Positions 37,322-47,188 of a stretch of DNA of 64,000 nucleotides are shown here, piece after piece; within the stretch, counting starts at the first letter, position 1; each line of letters begins with the position of its first letter. Below the pieces are notes generated by a model. It saw only the letters and a list, made by a program, of their open reading frames with translations, was not told the DNA's origin and did no database searches. The position numbers and the translations under genes are program-made. Origin of the DNA: Alteromonas sp. LMIT006 (lineage in GTDB: Bacteria; Pseudomonadota; Gammaproteobacteria; Enterobacterales; Alteromonadaceae); NCBI RefSeq assembly GCF_024300645.1, contig NZ_CP101291.1, positions 930,001 through 994,000 on the forward strand. Direction: 5' to 3'.

Positions 37322-38353
37322 TTATCCGTTGGTCGGGCACGAATCGCCAAAATGCAGAGCAAAGGGTAGTAATTGGGACTCTTTGCTTTGCTTTAACAGC
37401 ATGATGGCAGCACGTTCACCTTTGCTGTCTGAATTTTGTACCACGGTAGTTAGATTAGGGTGAAAGCGTTGGCCTTCATTAGTTCCATCAAAGCCGACTA
37501 CTCTAATATCATCCGGTACCGATAACCCCATCTCAATCGCTTCGCGAATAAAATAGACCGCAATTAAGTCTGACATACAGTAAACAATGGTGGGACGAGG
37601 CTGATTGGATAACACTTCTTTGGCCGCCCGAACGGCAAAGGATTCGATATTTTCAGGGATACTCCACAGCTGTCCATAATTAAAATCAACGCCGCATTCT
37701 GCAAACGCTTTTTCGTAACCAAGTAGTCTGCGTCGGCTGATGGATGTGACTGGATCAATCATAGGAACATCATAGATCCGACAAGTCAGCTGAGTTTCAA
37801 TTAAGCGCAAACCAATAACGGCGACCACATCATCCGCTCGAATGGTTTGTTTGACTAATTGATAACACGCCTCAATATTATCGATATTGACGGATGGGTA
37901 ATCGTCAATATTAAAGTCCACAGTAACGACTGGCTTTGTCGTTTTTCTTAAGGCATCAATTAAATTGGGATTGGTAGGAGAGCCATAACACAAATACCCG
38001 TCGACAAAATCGTTGACGTTATTGAGATCATCACCGGCACCTGAAACCAACAGAAGCTGTTGACCGTTGGCCTCTAAACACTGGGATACACCGCTAATAA
38101 AAGTAGACGCAACTGCATCATTAACGGTATACGAGATACTGTTGGCTAAAACTAACCCTACAATACTGGTTTTTCCTCGACGCAGTGACCGAGCTGCTTT
38201 ATTGGGTCCGGTATAGCCAAGTTCTTCACAACGCTCGAGGATTTCTAGTCGTTTAGCCTTAGATAATTGATTGGGTTTGTTGAAGGCGTTGGATATGGTC
38301 GCGGTAGACACACCTAATTCTTCAGCTACAGATTTTAAGGTGAGTTTTTTCAC
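37322..38353 (-). CDS. LacI-family transcriptional regulator
   Basis: The 343-residue protein has the LacI helix-turn-helix at 4-26 ([20 protein letters not shown]) with hinge region KAARSLRRGKTSIVGLVL, and a periplasmic-binding-protein-like effector domain. It is convergent with sucP: their stop codons are 1 base apart. It most likely senses sucrose or a product and controls sucP through the palindrome at 35826-35845; this is inference from position. The upstream region contains GTTAAT-ATA-ATTAAC (38453-38467), a separate AT-only palindrome of unknown role. Confidence 0.88.
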   Translation of the reverse strand: MKKLTLKSVAEELGVSTATISNAFNKPNQLSKAKRLEILERCEELGYTGPNKAARSLRRGKTSIVGLVLANSISYTVNDAVASTFISGVSQCLEANGQQLLLVSGAGDDLNNVNDFVDGYLCYGSPTNPNLIDALRKTTKPVVTVDFNIDDYPSVNIDNIEACYQLVKQTIRADDVVAVIGLRLIETQLTCRIYDVPMIDPVTSISRRRLLGYEKAFAECGVDFNYGQLWSIPENIESFAVRAAKEVLSNQPRPTIVYCMSDLIAVYFIREAIEMGLSVPDDIRVVGFDGTNEGQRFHPNLTTVVQNSDSKGERAAIMLLKQSKESQLLPFALHFGDSCPTNG

Positions 38354-38561
38354 GAGACGGACCTTACAGCAAATAGGTTAATTGATTAAGGAAGACAAAT
38401 ACTATTATGTAGCAGATTTAACTTAATCTCCAGTGTTAAATTTTAGTTAATATAATTAACATTTATGTTAGCCATTAGGTAGAGCATGCCAAGAAAAGTT
38501 GCAGTGATACTTTTCATACTCTAGTATTGTATGGGTAACATCATCTACAAAATACCGTACC

Positions 38562-39458
38562 ATGCAAGTTAAAGCACGTTCGTTCACCCCTCATTCGGAC
38601 TATTTTTGTGGTAAATTTGTTGCAATGACCACAAGTTGTGAAGTTTTGATTGAAAGCGAACACGCAGATGTCGCACAAGAAATTGCTGAGGTAATCATCC
38701 GTGAGGCCCTTCGGGTAGAGCATAAGTTCTCTCGTTATCGCACCGATAATATTATTCACGAAATCAACCACTCTGGCGGTAATCAAGTTATTCTCGATGT
38801 TGAAACACAGTCATTATTGCACCTTGTTGACACCTGTTATGAGCTCAGCGATGGTTTATTTGATATCACCGCAGGTGTATTGAACAAGGTCTGGAGTTTT
38901 TCCCCTGATGCGATACCACCAAGTGAAGGGGCTATTAATGAAATGCTTGAGTATGTTGGATGGCATCGTGTGAATTTACGAGAGAACACGATTACTCTGC
39001 CAGAGCACATGGCAATTGATTTAGGTGGAATAGCCAAAGAATACGCAGTCGATAGATGCAGTGAAATCTGTCAAGAACGTTGGCCAGATATTTCGGTGCT
39101 CATTAATTTCGGTGGGGATGTTGCGGTGTCTAACCCAAGGCATAACGCGAGTTTCTGGCAAGTAGCAATACCCTCTATCGATGCTTGTATTGATACCCCA
39201 AGGTTAATTCAATTGTGTAAAGGTGGCATGGCAACGAGCGGAGACTACAAGCGCTATTTAATGCACAATGGGATACGTTACTCGCATATCCTAAATCCCC
39301 AAAGCGGTTATGCCTTAACCAATGCTCCTAGAGCCGTCACAGTGTGCGCGGATAATTGTGTTCAAGCTGGTTTGTTATCAATGATGGCGGCCTTCCACGG
39401 ACCCAATGCACAGGCATTCTTACTCGAACAAGGCGTAGCGCATTGGGTCGTGGATTAA
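38562..39458 (+). CDS. ApbE-family FAD:protein FMN transferase
   Basis: Flavin transferases of this family attach FMN to Thr/Ser of target proteins. The 298-residue protein has DITAGVLNKVWSF, IDLGGIAKEYAVD, LINFGGDVAVS, MATSGDYKRY and SHILNPQSG, all family landmarks. It has no signal peptide or lipobox, unlike the periplasmic ApbE of the Nqr/Rnf systems, so it may act in the cytoplasm; no flavinylation substrate is encoded nearby. It converges on the amidohydrolase gene with a 7-base gap. Confidence 0.87.
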   Translation: MQVKARSFTPHSDYFCGKFVAMTTSCEVLIESEHADVAQEIAEVIIREALRVEHKFSRYRTDNIIHEINHSGGNQVILDVETQSLLHLVDTCYELSDGLFDITAGVLNKVWSFSPDAIPPSEGAINEMLEYVGWHRVNLRENTITLPEHMAIDLGGIAKEYAVDRCSEICQERWPDISVLINFGGDVAVSNPRHNASFWQVAIPSIDACIDTPRLIQLCKGGMATSGDYKRYLMHNGIRYSHILNPQSGYALTNAPRAVTVCADNCVQAGLLSMMAAFHGPNAQAFLLEQGVAHWVVD

Positions 39459-39465
39459 CCTTATA

Positions 39466-42400
39466 TTAGTGGCTCCAATGATAATGTTCGGCCTTAGCAT
39501 GAACAGCTTGTTCGGTGGCCTCTGGCATAAATTGTTTATTCGCGTCTTGGAAGAAAAACGGTTCGGCGCGAAACTCTCCATTTAATTCCTGCATATCTTC
39601 GCTGGCAAATACTCGCCCGTTAATCACCGTATGGGTAACATACTCACTGCGTTTGATATCACTTAATACATCGCCATCAATAATGGCTAAATCAGCCAAT
39701 TTGCCCACTTCGATGCTGCCAATGGCATGATCCATACCTAATGAAATCGCACCATCAATGGTACCACCACGAATTGCTTCCCAAGGTGTAAAGCCGCCTT
39801 GAACCATGATCCACAGTTCCCAGTGCGCTGACAACCCTTCGCGTTGACCATGAGGCCCGATGTGCACGCGTACGCCTTCATCACGGAGTGCTTTGGCGTA
39901 TTTGGAAACTTCTATATGATTGTAGAATGCTTCTGATGTCGTAGGGCGACGCACGGCACGACGGTCAACTAGGGTATGTGGTGTATAGCGCAATAATCGC
40001 TCGTTTTCCCATACATTGGTTTTGTCATACCAGTATTCTTCACCCATCATACCACCATAAGCCACCACAAAAGTCGGTGTGTAACCCACATCAGATGCGC
40101 TCCATAACTGGGTCATATCGGAATATCCACGGGCAATCGGCAGAGCATGTTCAAGGACAGTATGGCCATCAACAATCATTGACAAATTTTGTTGAAATTT
40201 GCCGCCACCCTCTGGCATGACCATCATCTTAAGCTCTTTAGCTGCTTGCAGCACCCATTGTCTTTGATCTCGACGCGGTTGGTTGTAGGATTTTACCGAA
40301 ATCGCCCCTTGTTCTTTGAGGCGATTAACATGAAAATAGGCATCTTCAAAGTCATTGATAATCGCTTTATAGCCAATCCCTTCGGCACCATACAATATTG
40401 TGCCGGTCGAGAATAGACGAGGGCCAACACGTAAACCGGCACGCTGAAGTTCTGCTGCGGCAAAAATTTCTGTTGTATCATTTGATGGGTCGTGCATGGT
40501 GGTCACACCAAAAGCAATGTTTGAGAATTGGATCCAGTTTTGTTCTGGAATAATCTCATTGCGTCCTTGTGAACCATGCGCATGTGCATCCACTAATCCT
40601 GGAATAACCGTCTTACCAGTCGCATCCAATATTAACGCCTCTTCGGGGATTTGAATGGCATCAGCGGGTCCCACTGCTTCGATGATATTGTCTTTGATCA
40701 ACACAGTACCGTTATTAATGATTTCTTCTTTACTATCTGCATCGCGCATCGTCACAATAGTGCCACCGACAATAGCAGTGTACCCTTCGGCTTTTTTACT
40801 CGCCACATTAAAACTTAAGTTGATCCCTTCAGTCACTGGCTCAGCGGCTTCATCGTTGCCACCGACAAAAGCAAACGCTTCATCCAGACTTTGCTCATAT
40901 AAAAACGGGCCATGAAACCACGTTAATTTGTCATTATTGGGTGACCAATTGAGATATTCTCCAGCACGGGCACTGATTTGTGTAACGGGTAAGGACGTCA
41001 TGTTAGGCCCAATGGTAATTCGTTTTCCATTATCGACAAATGGTACAACATAGGTATTGTATTGATATACAAAAGCAAGCCATTGCTTGTCATGCGAAAG
41101 TCGATATTCACTGACTTTATCTGCGCCATACGCGTGTTGGCGCAGATCGTCACCTGCCAGATTAACACTCACCAATTCGGTTTCGGTATAAGGGGTCCCA
41201 GAAACGAATCGAGTAAAATAAATTCGCTCGTTGCCACCAGCAAAATGTGGTTGCATACCTGATTGACTAACGCGTTGTGTCGTTTGTTTCTGAAGATCCA
41301 GTACGTATAAGCCAGGATCAACCGAGTGTGCCGGATCAAGTAAGTAACCACCGGTAAATTTACGATATGCAATGAACTCACCACCGGGAGAAAATGCAGG
41401 TTCAACATAATGGCCAGGAGCAGTGGAAACCACTTTGCCTTTGCCGCCACGAGACGATACAACTCGGATAGTGCCCAAGGCCTGGTCGTCCCAGGTGGTG
41501 TAAACAATTTGTTTACCGTCATTAGAAAAACGCGGATAAAACTCGTCATGATCATTTTGTTTGGTCAGACGTCGAGTTTTACCATTTTGTAGATCACGAA
41601 TATAGAGTTTGCCAAGCGCTTGAAATAAAGCGGTTTTGCCGTCTGGAGATTGTTGTGACCAGCGGATCATTTTGACCGGAAATTCATCACTAGCCACATC
41701 TACTTTAAAGCGGGCTGCCTTTGCGTGTTGAACCTCGGTTTTTACACTAATATCCAGGGTATTTAATGCTTGAGTCGAGACCGTTAAACGATGGATTTTG
41801 CCACCTGTCCAAAACACAATTTGCTGACTATCTGGTGTCCAATCAAAGTAACTGAAGTAGCCTTCAGTGCCAAAGCCCTCTTGCATATCACGTTCAAGGC
41901 CAACAAAGACTGGCTGTTCTGTACCATCCTCAATGTTTTTGATAAATAATGCAGTTTGTTCGCGAATGCGTCGCACAAACGCAATGTGCTTTCCATCAGG
42001 AGAAGGCGTAGGTACTACTGCACCGCCGGTACCTGAAATATAACGTTCTGTCTCACTAGTTTCGCGGTCAAAGCGAGTGATGGCAAAAATTGATTTGAGC
42101 GGGTCGCGATTGTAGTCAAAGCGAAAACCGCCTGTGATGTCTTGAGTGTAATAAATGTAGCGACCGTCAGGTGAAAATGCAGGATCAGCGGTGTTTTTTT
42201 GGTCGCGTTTACCATTGCGACGTTCCTGAATGACTAATCCTTCTCCACCGGTGTGATGATACATCCATACTTCGCCTGCGGGAATACTTCGTCCTGACAT
42301 AATGCCTTTTGTCACTAAAAGATATTGTCCATCTGGTGACCATTTCGGGGCGTGGATCAGATTATTTTTTTCTTTGGTCACTTGGCGCAGATTATTGCCA

Positions 42401-42777
42401 TCAATATCCATGACCCATAGATTGGACAATCCGTCGCGGTCAGAAATAAAGGCAATTTGTGTACCATCTGGACTGACCGCAGGATGGATATTCCAAGCGT
42501 AATCTTGAGTCAACGCCCGAGCCTGACCGCCTTCCAACGGCACAATAAAAATATCCCCAAGTGTATCAAAAACAATGGACTTCCCGTCTGGCGTTACATC
42601 TAAGCTGGCCCATGTGATTTCATTAGTCTCTATGGTGATCTTTTCTCGCGCATAAGGGGGATCAGTGACGTCCCAGTCAGAGAATCTTTTTGTGTCTGTT
42701 GTATCAGCAAAGCAGAGATTTATGCTCAAAAAAGAAAGCGCAAGTCCGCTGTAAAGACTTATCAGGGATTTTTTCAT
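39466..42777 (-). CDS. Exported TolB-propeller/amidohydrolase fusion
   Basis: A 1103-residue protein. Signal peptide at 1-24 (LSFLSINLCFA). Residues about 50-640 are repeats of PD40/WD40-like beta-propeller blades (SPDGKSIVFDT, SPDGTQIAFISDRDG, SPDGRYIYYT, SPDGKHIAFV). From about 660 an amidohydrolase-superfamily domain follows, with the metal motif VDAHAHGS near residue 730 and the late GHxxLxDLAIIDGD type segment VGKLADLAIIDGDVL. Such fusions are common in marine bacteria and may be peptidases or amidases in the periplasm; the substrate is unknown. It is 28 bases downstream of gor on the same strand. Confidence 0.85.
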   Translation of the reverse strand: MKKSLISLYSGLALSFLSINLCFADTTDTKRFSDWDVTDPPYAREKITIETNEITWASLDVTPDGKSIVFDTLGDIFIVPLEGGQARALTQDYAWNIHPAVSPDGTQIAFISDRDGLSNLWVMDIDGNNLRQVTKEKNNLIHAPKWSPDGQYLLVTKGIMSGRSIPAGEVWMYHHTGGEGLVIQERRNGKRDQKNTADPAFSPDGRYIYYTQDITGGFRFDYNRDPLKSIFAITRFDRETSETERYISGTGGAVVPTPSPDGKHIAFVRRIREQTALFIKNIEDGTEQPVFVGLERDMQEGFGTEGYFSYFDWTPDSQQIVFWTGGKIHRLTVSTQALNTLDISVKTEVQHAKAARFKVDVASDEFPVKMIRWSQQSPDGKTALFQALGKLYIRDLQNGKTRRLTKQNDHDEFYPRFSNDGKQIVYTTWDDQALGTIRVVSSRGGKGKVVSTAPGHYVEPAFSPGGEFIAYRKFTGGYLLDPAHSVDPGLYVLDLQKQTTQRVSQSGMQPHFAGGNERIYFTRFVSGTPYTETELVSVNLAGDDLRQHAYGADKVSEYRLSHDKQWLAFVYQYNTYVVPFVDNGKRITIGPNMTSLPVTQISARAGEYLNWSPNNDKLTWFHGPFLYEQSLDEAFAFVGGNDEAAEPVTEGINLSFNVASKKAEGYTAIVGGTIVTMRDADSKEEIINNGTVLIKDNIIEAVGPADAIQIPEEALILDATGKTVIPGLVDAHAHGSQGRNEIIPEQNWIQFSNIAFGVTTMHDPSNDTTEIFAAAELQRAGLRVGPRLFSTGTILYGAEGIGYKAIINDFEDAYFHVNRLKEQGAISVKSYNQPRRDQRQWVLQAAKELKMMVMPEGGGKFQQNLSMIVDGHTVLEHALPIARGYSDMTQLWSASDVGYTPTFVVAYGGMMGEEYWYDKTNVWENERLLRYTPHTLVDRRAVRRPTTSEAFYNHIEVSKYAKALRDEGVRVHIGPHGQREGLSAHWELWIMVQGGFTPWEAIRGGTIDGAISLGMDHAIGSIEVGKLADLAIIDGDVLSDIKRSEYVTHTVINGRVFASEDMQELNGEFRAEPFFFQDANKQFMPEATEQAVHAKAEHYHWSH

Positions 42778-42805
42778 CGGTTTTTCCGTCGTATTGTTAT
42801 TTTAA

Positions 42806-44155
42806 TTAAGTAAGTGTGACATATTCTTCGGCGCTGGTAGGGTGAATCGCTACGCAGGCATCAAAATCGGCCTTGGTTGCGCCCATTTTAATCGCGACGC
42901 CAAAGCCTTGTAAAATTTCATCCATACCATGCCCTATACCGTGAATGCCAACCACTTTTTCATCAGCTCCGGCGCAGATCAGCTTCATTTTGGTCAGTTG
43001 TCGATGTCGAGTGACAGCGGTATACATAGCGCCAAAACTGGAATTATACACTTTGACGTTGGGTTCGCCATATTGGGCGATCGCCTCCGCTTCGGTCAAT
43101 CCCATAGTGCCAATCGGTGGATGTGAAAAGACCACTGTTGGGATCAAACTGTAATCCATCTTAGCATGAACTTGGCCATTGAATAATCGCTCAGACAACA
43201 ATCGTCCGGCTTTTACCGCAACAGGAGTCAAATCGATTTTGCCGATGTTATCGCCTAAGGCATAAACACCATTTGATGTGGTATTTTGATAATCATCAAC
43301 TTGGATGTGCCCCGAATCAGTCAACTGAACTTGGGTATTTTCAAGCCCAATATTTTGGGTAGCTGGGGCACGACCAATGGCCCAGATCAAGCTGTCAGTG
43401 ACAATGCGTTCACCATTGTCGAAAGCGACGGTGAGAGAACCGTCAGAGTTTTGGGTGACCTTTGTCACCTGAGTATACGTCATTAACTGAGGACCGTGCT
43501 CTGCCATCATTTCGGTAAGCGTAATGCTGATGGTTTCATCAAATTGACGTAATGGGCGATTTTTACGAACAACCAGCGTCGTTTCAGTGCCTAGCGCATG
43601 TAATACTCCAGCAAGCTCCACAGCAATGTATCCAGCACCAACTACCACGGCACGTTTAGGTTGCTCATTAAGAGCAAAGAAGCCGTCGGAAGTGATCCCC
43701 AATTCTGCACCTTCTACTTCGGGAATTATTGGATAACCACCCGTGGCGATGCTAATGTGTGGAGCGGTGTAAAGTGCCCCATCTACCTCGATCGTATGAT
43801 CATCAATAAATCGACCGAAGCCATTGATGACGGTGATCCCATTGTTATCCAACACTCGGTCGTAAGATGCATGAATGCGTTGGATATAGGCTTCACGGGA
43901 TTCAATGAGAGTTGCCCAAGAAAAATTATTAACGGTGATATCAAAACCATAGTCTTGTGCATACAAATTGATGGCTTCTGCAACCTGAGCGCCAAACCAC
44001 ATGGCTTTTTTGGGTACACAGCCCACATTTACACAGGTACCGCCGATGTGCTTTGCTTCAATCAAAGCGACTTTTTTTCCATGTTTTGCTGCGCGGTTTG
44101 CCGAGGCAATACCACCACTTCCACCACCTAAGCAGATGTAGTCATATGTGTGCAT
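42806..44155 (-). CDS. gor: Glutathione reductase
   Basis: NADPH-dependent flavoenzyme that keeps glutathione reduced. The 449-residue protein has the FAD-binding [14 protein letters not shown], the redox pair C41/C46 in [13 protein letters not shown], an NAD(P)-binding [16 protein letters not shown], the second FAD motif YALGDN, and the catalytic HPTSAEEYV near the C-terminus. These match glutathione reductase rather than other members of the family. A 13-bp palindrome lies upstream in its promoter region. Confidence 0.95.
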   Translation of the reverse strand: MHTYDYICLGGGSGGIASANRAAKHGKKVALIEAKHIGGTCVNVGCVPKKAMWFGAQVAEAINLYAQDYGFDITVNNFSWATLIESREAYIQRIHASYDRVLDNNGITVINGFGRFIDDHTIEVDGALYTAPHISIATGGYPIIPEVEGAELGITSDGFFALNEQPKRAVVVGAGYIAVELAGVLHALGTETTLVVRKNRPLRQFDETISITLTEMMAEHGPQLMTYTQVTKVTQNSDGSLTVAFDNGERIVTDSLIWAIGRAPATQNIGLENTQVQLTDSGHIQVDDYQNTTSNGVYALGDNIGKIDLTPVAVKAGRLLSERLFNGQVHAKMDYSLIPTVVFSHPPIGTMGLTEAEAIAQYGEPNVKVYNSSFGAMYTAVTRHRQLTKMKLICAGADEKVVGIHGIGHGMDEILQGFGVAIKMGATKADFDACVAIHPTSAEEYVTLT

Positions 44156-44203
44156 GTCGTTGCCTTATAATAAATGTATGAAATTAGTAAATATTCGTTT
44201 TAG

Positions 44204-44216
44204 GTTCATTATGAAC
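44204..44216. promoter_or_regulatory. Palindrome upstream of gor
   Basis: GTTCAT-T-ATGAAC is a perfect 13-bp inverted repeat, 48-61 bases before the gor start, between gor and the heme-oxygenase-like gene. It could be an operator, but does not resemble an OxyR or SoxR site I know. Confidence 0.35.
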
Positions 44217-44269
44217 GATAAGAACATCTAATAATTACATCAGAGATCAAAAAAGTAAAAGAAAAATGC

Positions 44270-44878
44270 TTAAGCGACTTCTTGTACAGATGATAGAGTA
44301 TTGAGCCATTGTGCAAAATGTAAAAAAGTATATTGTGCTCCACGAACCATCTGATCCGCTTCGGTTGTAGTAATCCCCTGATTATCAATTGCTGTAACTA
44401 TGCGGATAAACTGATGTTTGGTACCAGAGCCATAAATGTTAAGGTAGTTAAGAATATCGTTTCGTTTAAGTTGTTTGACGATGTTGTGACAAGTATCTGG
44501 GGCGTTGATCAATAGTGACTCTAACGCAAATACCAGACCATACCAATGAGTTTTCGTCCATGAAATGTGTTCGAGTGCATAGAAGTATTCTTGATGTTTG
44601 GTGCGGTATGAAGGGATTTGTGGGTAATCAAGATGCGCAATGTCTTTTTGAATCGCTGGGGTTTTAAACTTGTAGCCAAACATATTGAGAGTGCGCACAG
44701 ATAGATATTTGGTCAGTTCCAACTCCATATTTAAAAACCAGTAATAATGTGCCGACAAAATACTGTGGTATTTTGGAGCATCTAAGCTAGGGCTCATAAG
44801 ACCTGACATAAGCTCATGTTGCAATAACGCTTTGTGTTCGGATTCTGTATTATCCGAGAGTAACTGATATAAAGACAT
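44270..44878 (-). CDS. Heme-oxygenase-like fold protein
   Basis: A 202-residue all-helical protein. The N-terminus has the pattern of bacterial heme oxygenases: TESEHKALLQHELMSGLMSP with a possible heme-ligand His15, then YHSILSAHYYWFLNMELEL. The distal part has WYGLVFALESLLI and GSGTKHQFIRIV where heme oxygenases keep a Gly-rich distal helix. It may cleave heme to biliverdin, or belong to the wider HO-like superfamily. No bacteriophytochrome gene is nearby. It is upstream of gor on the same strand. Confidence 0.6.
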   Translation of the reverse strand: MSLYQLLSDNTESEHKALLQHELMSGLMSPSLDAPKYHSILSAHYYWFLNMELELTKYLSVRTLNMFGYKFKTPAIQKDIAHLDYPQIPSYRTKHQEYFYALEHISWTKTHWYGLVFALESLLINAPDTCHNIVKQLKRNDILNYLNIYGSGTKHQFIRIVTAIDNQGITTTEADQMVRGAQYTFLHFAQWLNTLSSVQEVA

Positions 44879-45063
44879 AAGGCTAATATTGCCAAAGGTA
44901 AATAGGAAAATATTTTACCCTTAAGTTATAGCATTTGATGCCGCATTTACAATGGATTAACAGCAAAAGTAAACTTTAGTCTAAATGTATCTACCCCCTT
45001 GTACCTCGGTAATTTAACCCCACTTAAGAATCATAAACACGTTAATATTTTAAGGACTCAAAC

Positions 45064-47115
45064 ATGTCGGAACCCTCTTTATCTCATGCGCAAAAATGGA
45101 CGAACCGCCAAGGTCTTCCTGCGTTCAACGCCATCGAACCGAATGCAATCGTTCAGGTCATTTCAGATGCTATTACTGAATGCAAAAGCAATGTGGAACG
45201 AGTGGTCGACAAGCAATCATCCGACTTTGATGAGGTTGTTTTGGCGTTGGATGAGGTTGATACACATCTGAGTAATTTATGGTCGCCTGTTTCGCATATG
45301 AATTCTGTTGTTTCAAGCGATGCATTAAGAGAGGCTCATGATTCGTGTTTACCCCTGCTTTCAGAATACGGAACCTGGTTAGGTCAGCACAAAGGATTGT
45401 ATGAGTGTTATCAAGCGATCGCGAATAGTGACAACTTCGCACAATTAAGCGACGCCCAACGTAAAGTTGTCACCAATGCGATTCAAGAGTTTGAATTATC
45501 AGGTGTCGCACTGCCGCAAGCAGAACAGACACGATTTGCTAAGATTCAATCAAGACTATCGGAATTATCCAGTGCTTTTTCCAATAATGTGCTAGACGCA
45601 ACCATGGCGTATAGTAAACACATTACGGATGAGACCTTGTTAGCGGGTTTACCCGATTCAGCGAAAGCGGCTGCAGCACAAGCGGCAACAGAAAAAGATT
45701 TGTCTGGTTGGCTATTTACCTTAGATATTCCTAGTTATCTGCCAGTGATGATGTATGCCGATAATGCCGAGTTGCGAGAGGAACTGTATCGCGCCTATGT
45801 AACTCGTGCCTCTGAACAAGGACCCAATGGTGGTCAATTTGATAACACGGATATTATTGTTGAAATACTGGAGCTCCGTCAGCAAAAAGCGGATTTACTT
45901 GGGTTTGCAAACTATGCCGAGCTATCGCTTGCGAAGAAGATGGCTGACAATCCGGCTCAAGTCGTCGACTTTTTACAGGATTTAGCAAACAAGTCAAAAC
46001 CCCAAGCAGAGGCCGATCTAGCTCAAGTACAGGCGTTTGCTTTGGAGCATTACGGCAAAGAAACACTCGAGGCTTGGGATATTGCGTATTATTCTGAAAA
46101 GCTAAAGCAAGACCAGTACGCAATTTCGGATGAAACGCTGCGTCCGTATTTTCCTGAGACCAAAGTGATTCCAGGATTGTTCAAAGTCGTCGAGAAGCTC
46201 TATGGTTTAGTTATTTCTCAACGCAATGATGTCGATGTATGGCATGACGACGTCAAATTTTATGATATTCATGATGCGCAAGGTGAATTGCGTGGCAGTT
46301 TTTATCTAGACCTGTATGCCCGAGCTAAAAAACGCGGTGGCGCATGGATGGACGAATGTCGAGTGCGTCGCACTTGTCAAGACGGTTCACTGCAATACCC
46401 AGTGGCGTATTTGACCTGTAACTTTAGTGGCCCGGTGGATGGCAAACCTGCGTGCTTTACACATGATGAAGTGGTGACTCTGTTCCATGAATTTGGTCAT
46501 GGTATTCATCACATGTTGACCAAAATTGATGTGGCAGGGGTATCTGGAATTAATGGTGTGGCTTGGGATGCGGTGGAACTGCCTAGTCAGTTTTTAGAAA
46601 ATTGGTGCTGGCAACCTGAGGCATTACAGTTTTTGTCGGGCCATGTTGAAACCGGAGACGCACTGCCGCAAGAGCTTCTGGATAAAATGCTCGCCGCCAA
46701 AAATTTCCAATCGGCGATGCAAATGCTGCGTCAGTTGGAATTTAGTCTGTTTGATTTTACTTTGCATATGCAAACACAAAAGGTGGATGTGCAAACGTTT
46801 ATCAACCAAGTACGCGATGCCGTGAGCGCCCTAAAAGCTCCGGAGTTTAATCGTTTTCAAAACAGTTTTGGGCATATTTTTGCTGGGGGCTATGCGGCCG
46901 GATATTACAGCTATAAATGGGCGGAGGTGTTATCGGCAGATGCATTTGCGTCATTTGAAGAAAATGGTATTTTCGACCGTGAAACCGGCAGTGCGTTTTT
47001 GCACAACATTCTGGAAATGGGCGGTTCTAAAGAGCCAATGGAATTGTACGTTGCCTTCAAAGGACGTGAGCCTACTGTAGATGCGCTGTTGCGCCACAGT
47101 GGAATTGCCGCCTAA
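45064..47115 (+). CDS. prlC: Oligopeptidase A
   Basis: M3-family zinc metallopeptidase that degrades cytoplasmic peptides, including cleaved signal peptides. The 683-residue protein has the HEFGH zinc motif at about 475-479 (VTLFHEFGHGIHHML), with the third ligand Glu in the downstream GVAWDAVELPSQFLENW block. It has no signal peptide. It stands alone between a divergent heme-oxygenase-like gene and the Tag-like gene. Confidence 0.95.
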   Translation: MSEPSLSHAQKWTNRQGLPAFNAIEPNAIVQVISDAITECKSNVERVVDKQSSDFDEVVLALDEVDTHLSNLWSPVSHMNSVVSSDALREAHDSCLPLLSEYGTWLGQHKGLYECYQAIANSDNFAQLSDAQRKVVTNAIQEFELSGVALPQAEQTRFAKIQSRLSELSSAFSNNVLDATMAYSKHITDETLLAGLPDSAKAAAAQAATEKDLSGWLFTLDIPSYLPVMMYADNAELREELYRAYVTRASEQGPNGGQFDNTDIIVEILELRQQKADLLGFANYAELSLAKKMADNPAQVVDFLQDLANKSKPQAEADLAQVQAFALEHYGKETLEAWDIAYYSEKLKQDQYAISDETLRPYFPETKVIPGLFKVVEKLYGLVISQRNDVDVWHDDVKFYDIHDAQGELRGSFYLDLYARAKKRGGAWMDECRVRRTCQDGSLQYPVAYLTCNFSGPVDGKPACFTHDEVVTLFHEFGHGIHHMLTKIDVAGVSGINGVAWDAVELPSQFLENWCWQPEALQFLSGHVETGDALPQELLDKMLAAKNFQSAMQMLRQLEFSLFDFTLHMQTQKVDVQTFINQVRDAVSALKAPEFNRFQNSFGHIFAGGYAAGYYSYKWAEVLSADAFASFEENGIFDRETGSAFLHNILEMGGSKEPMELYVAFKGREPTVDALLRHSGIAA

Positions 47116-47188
47116 ACTTTGATCAAAGCTAGGATACACAGCGTAAAGGTTCTATAGTTATACAACGGTAGAACCTTATTAATTTGTT

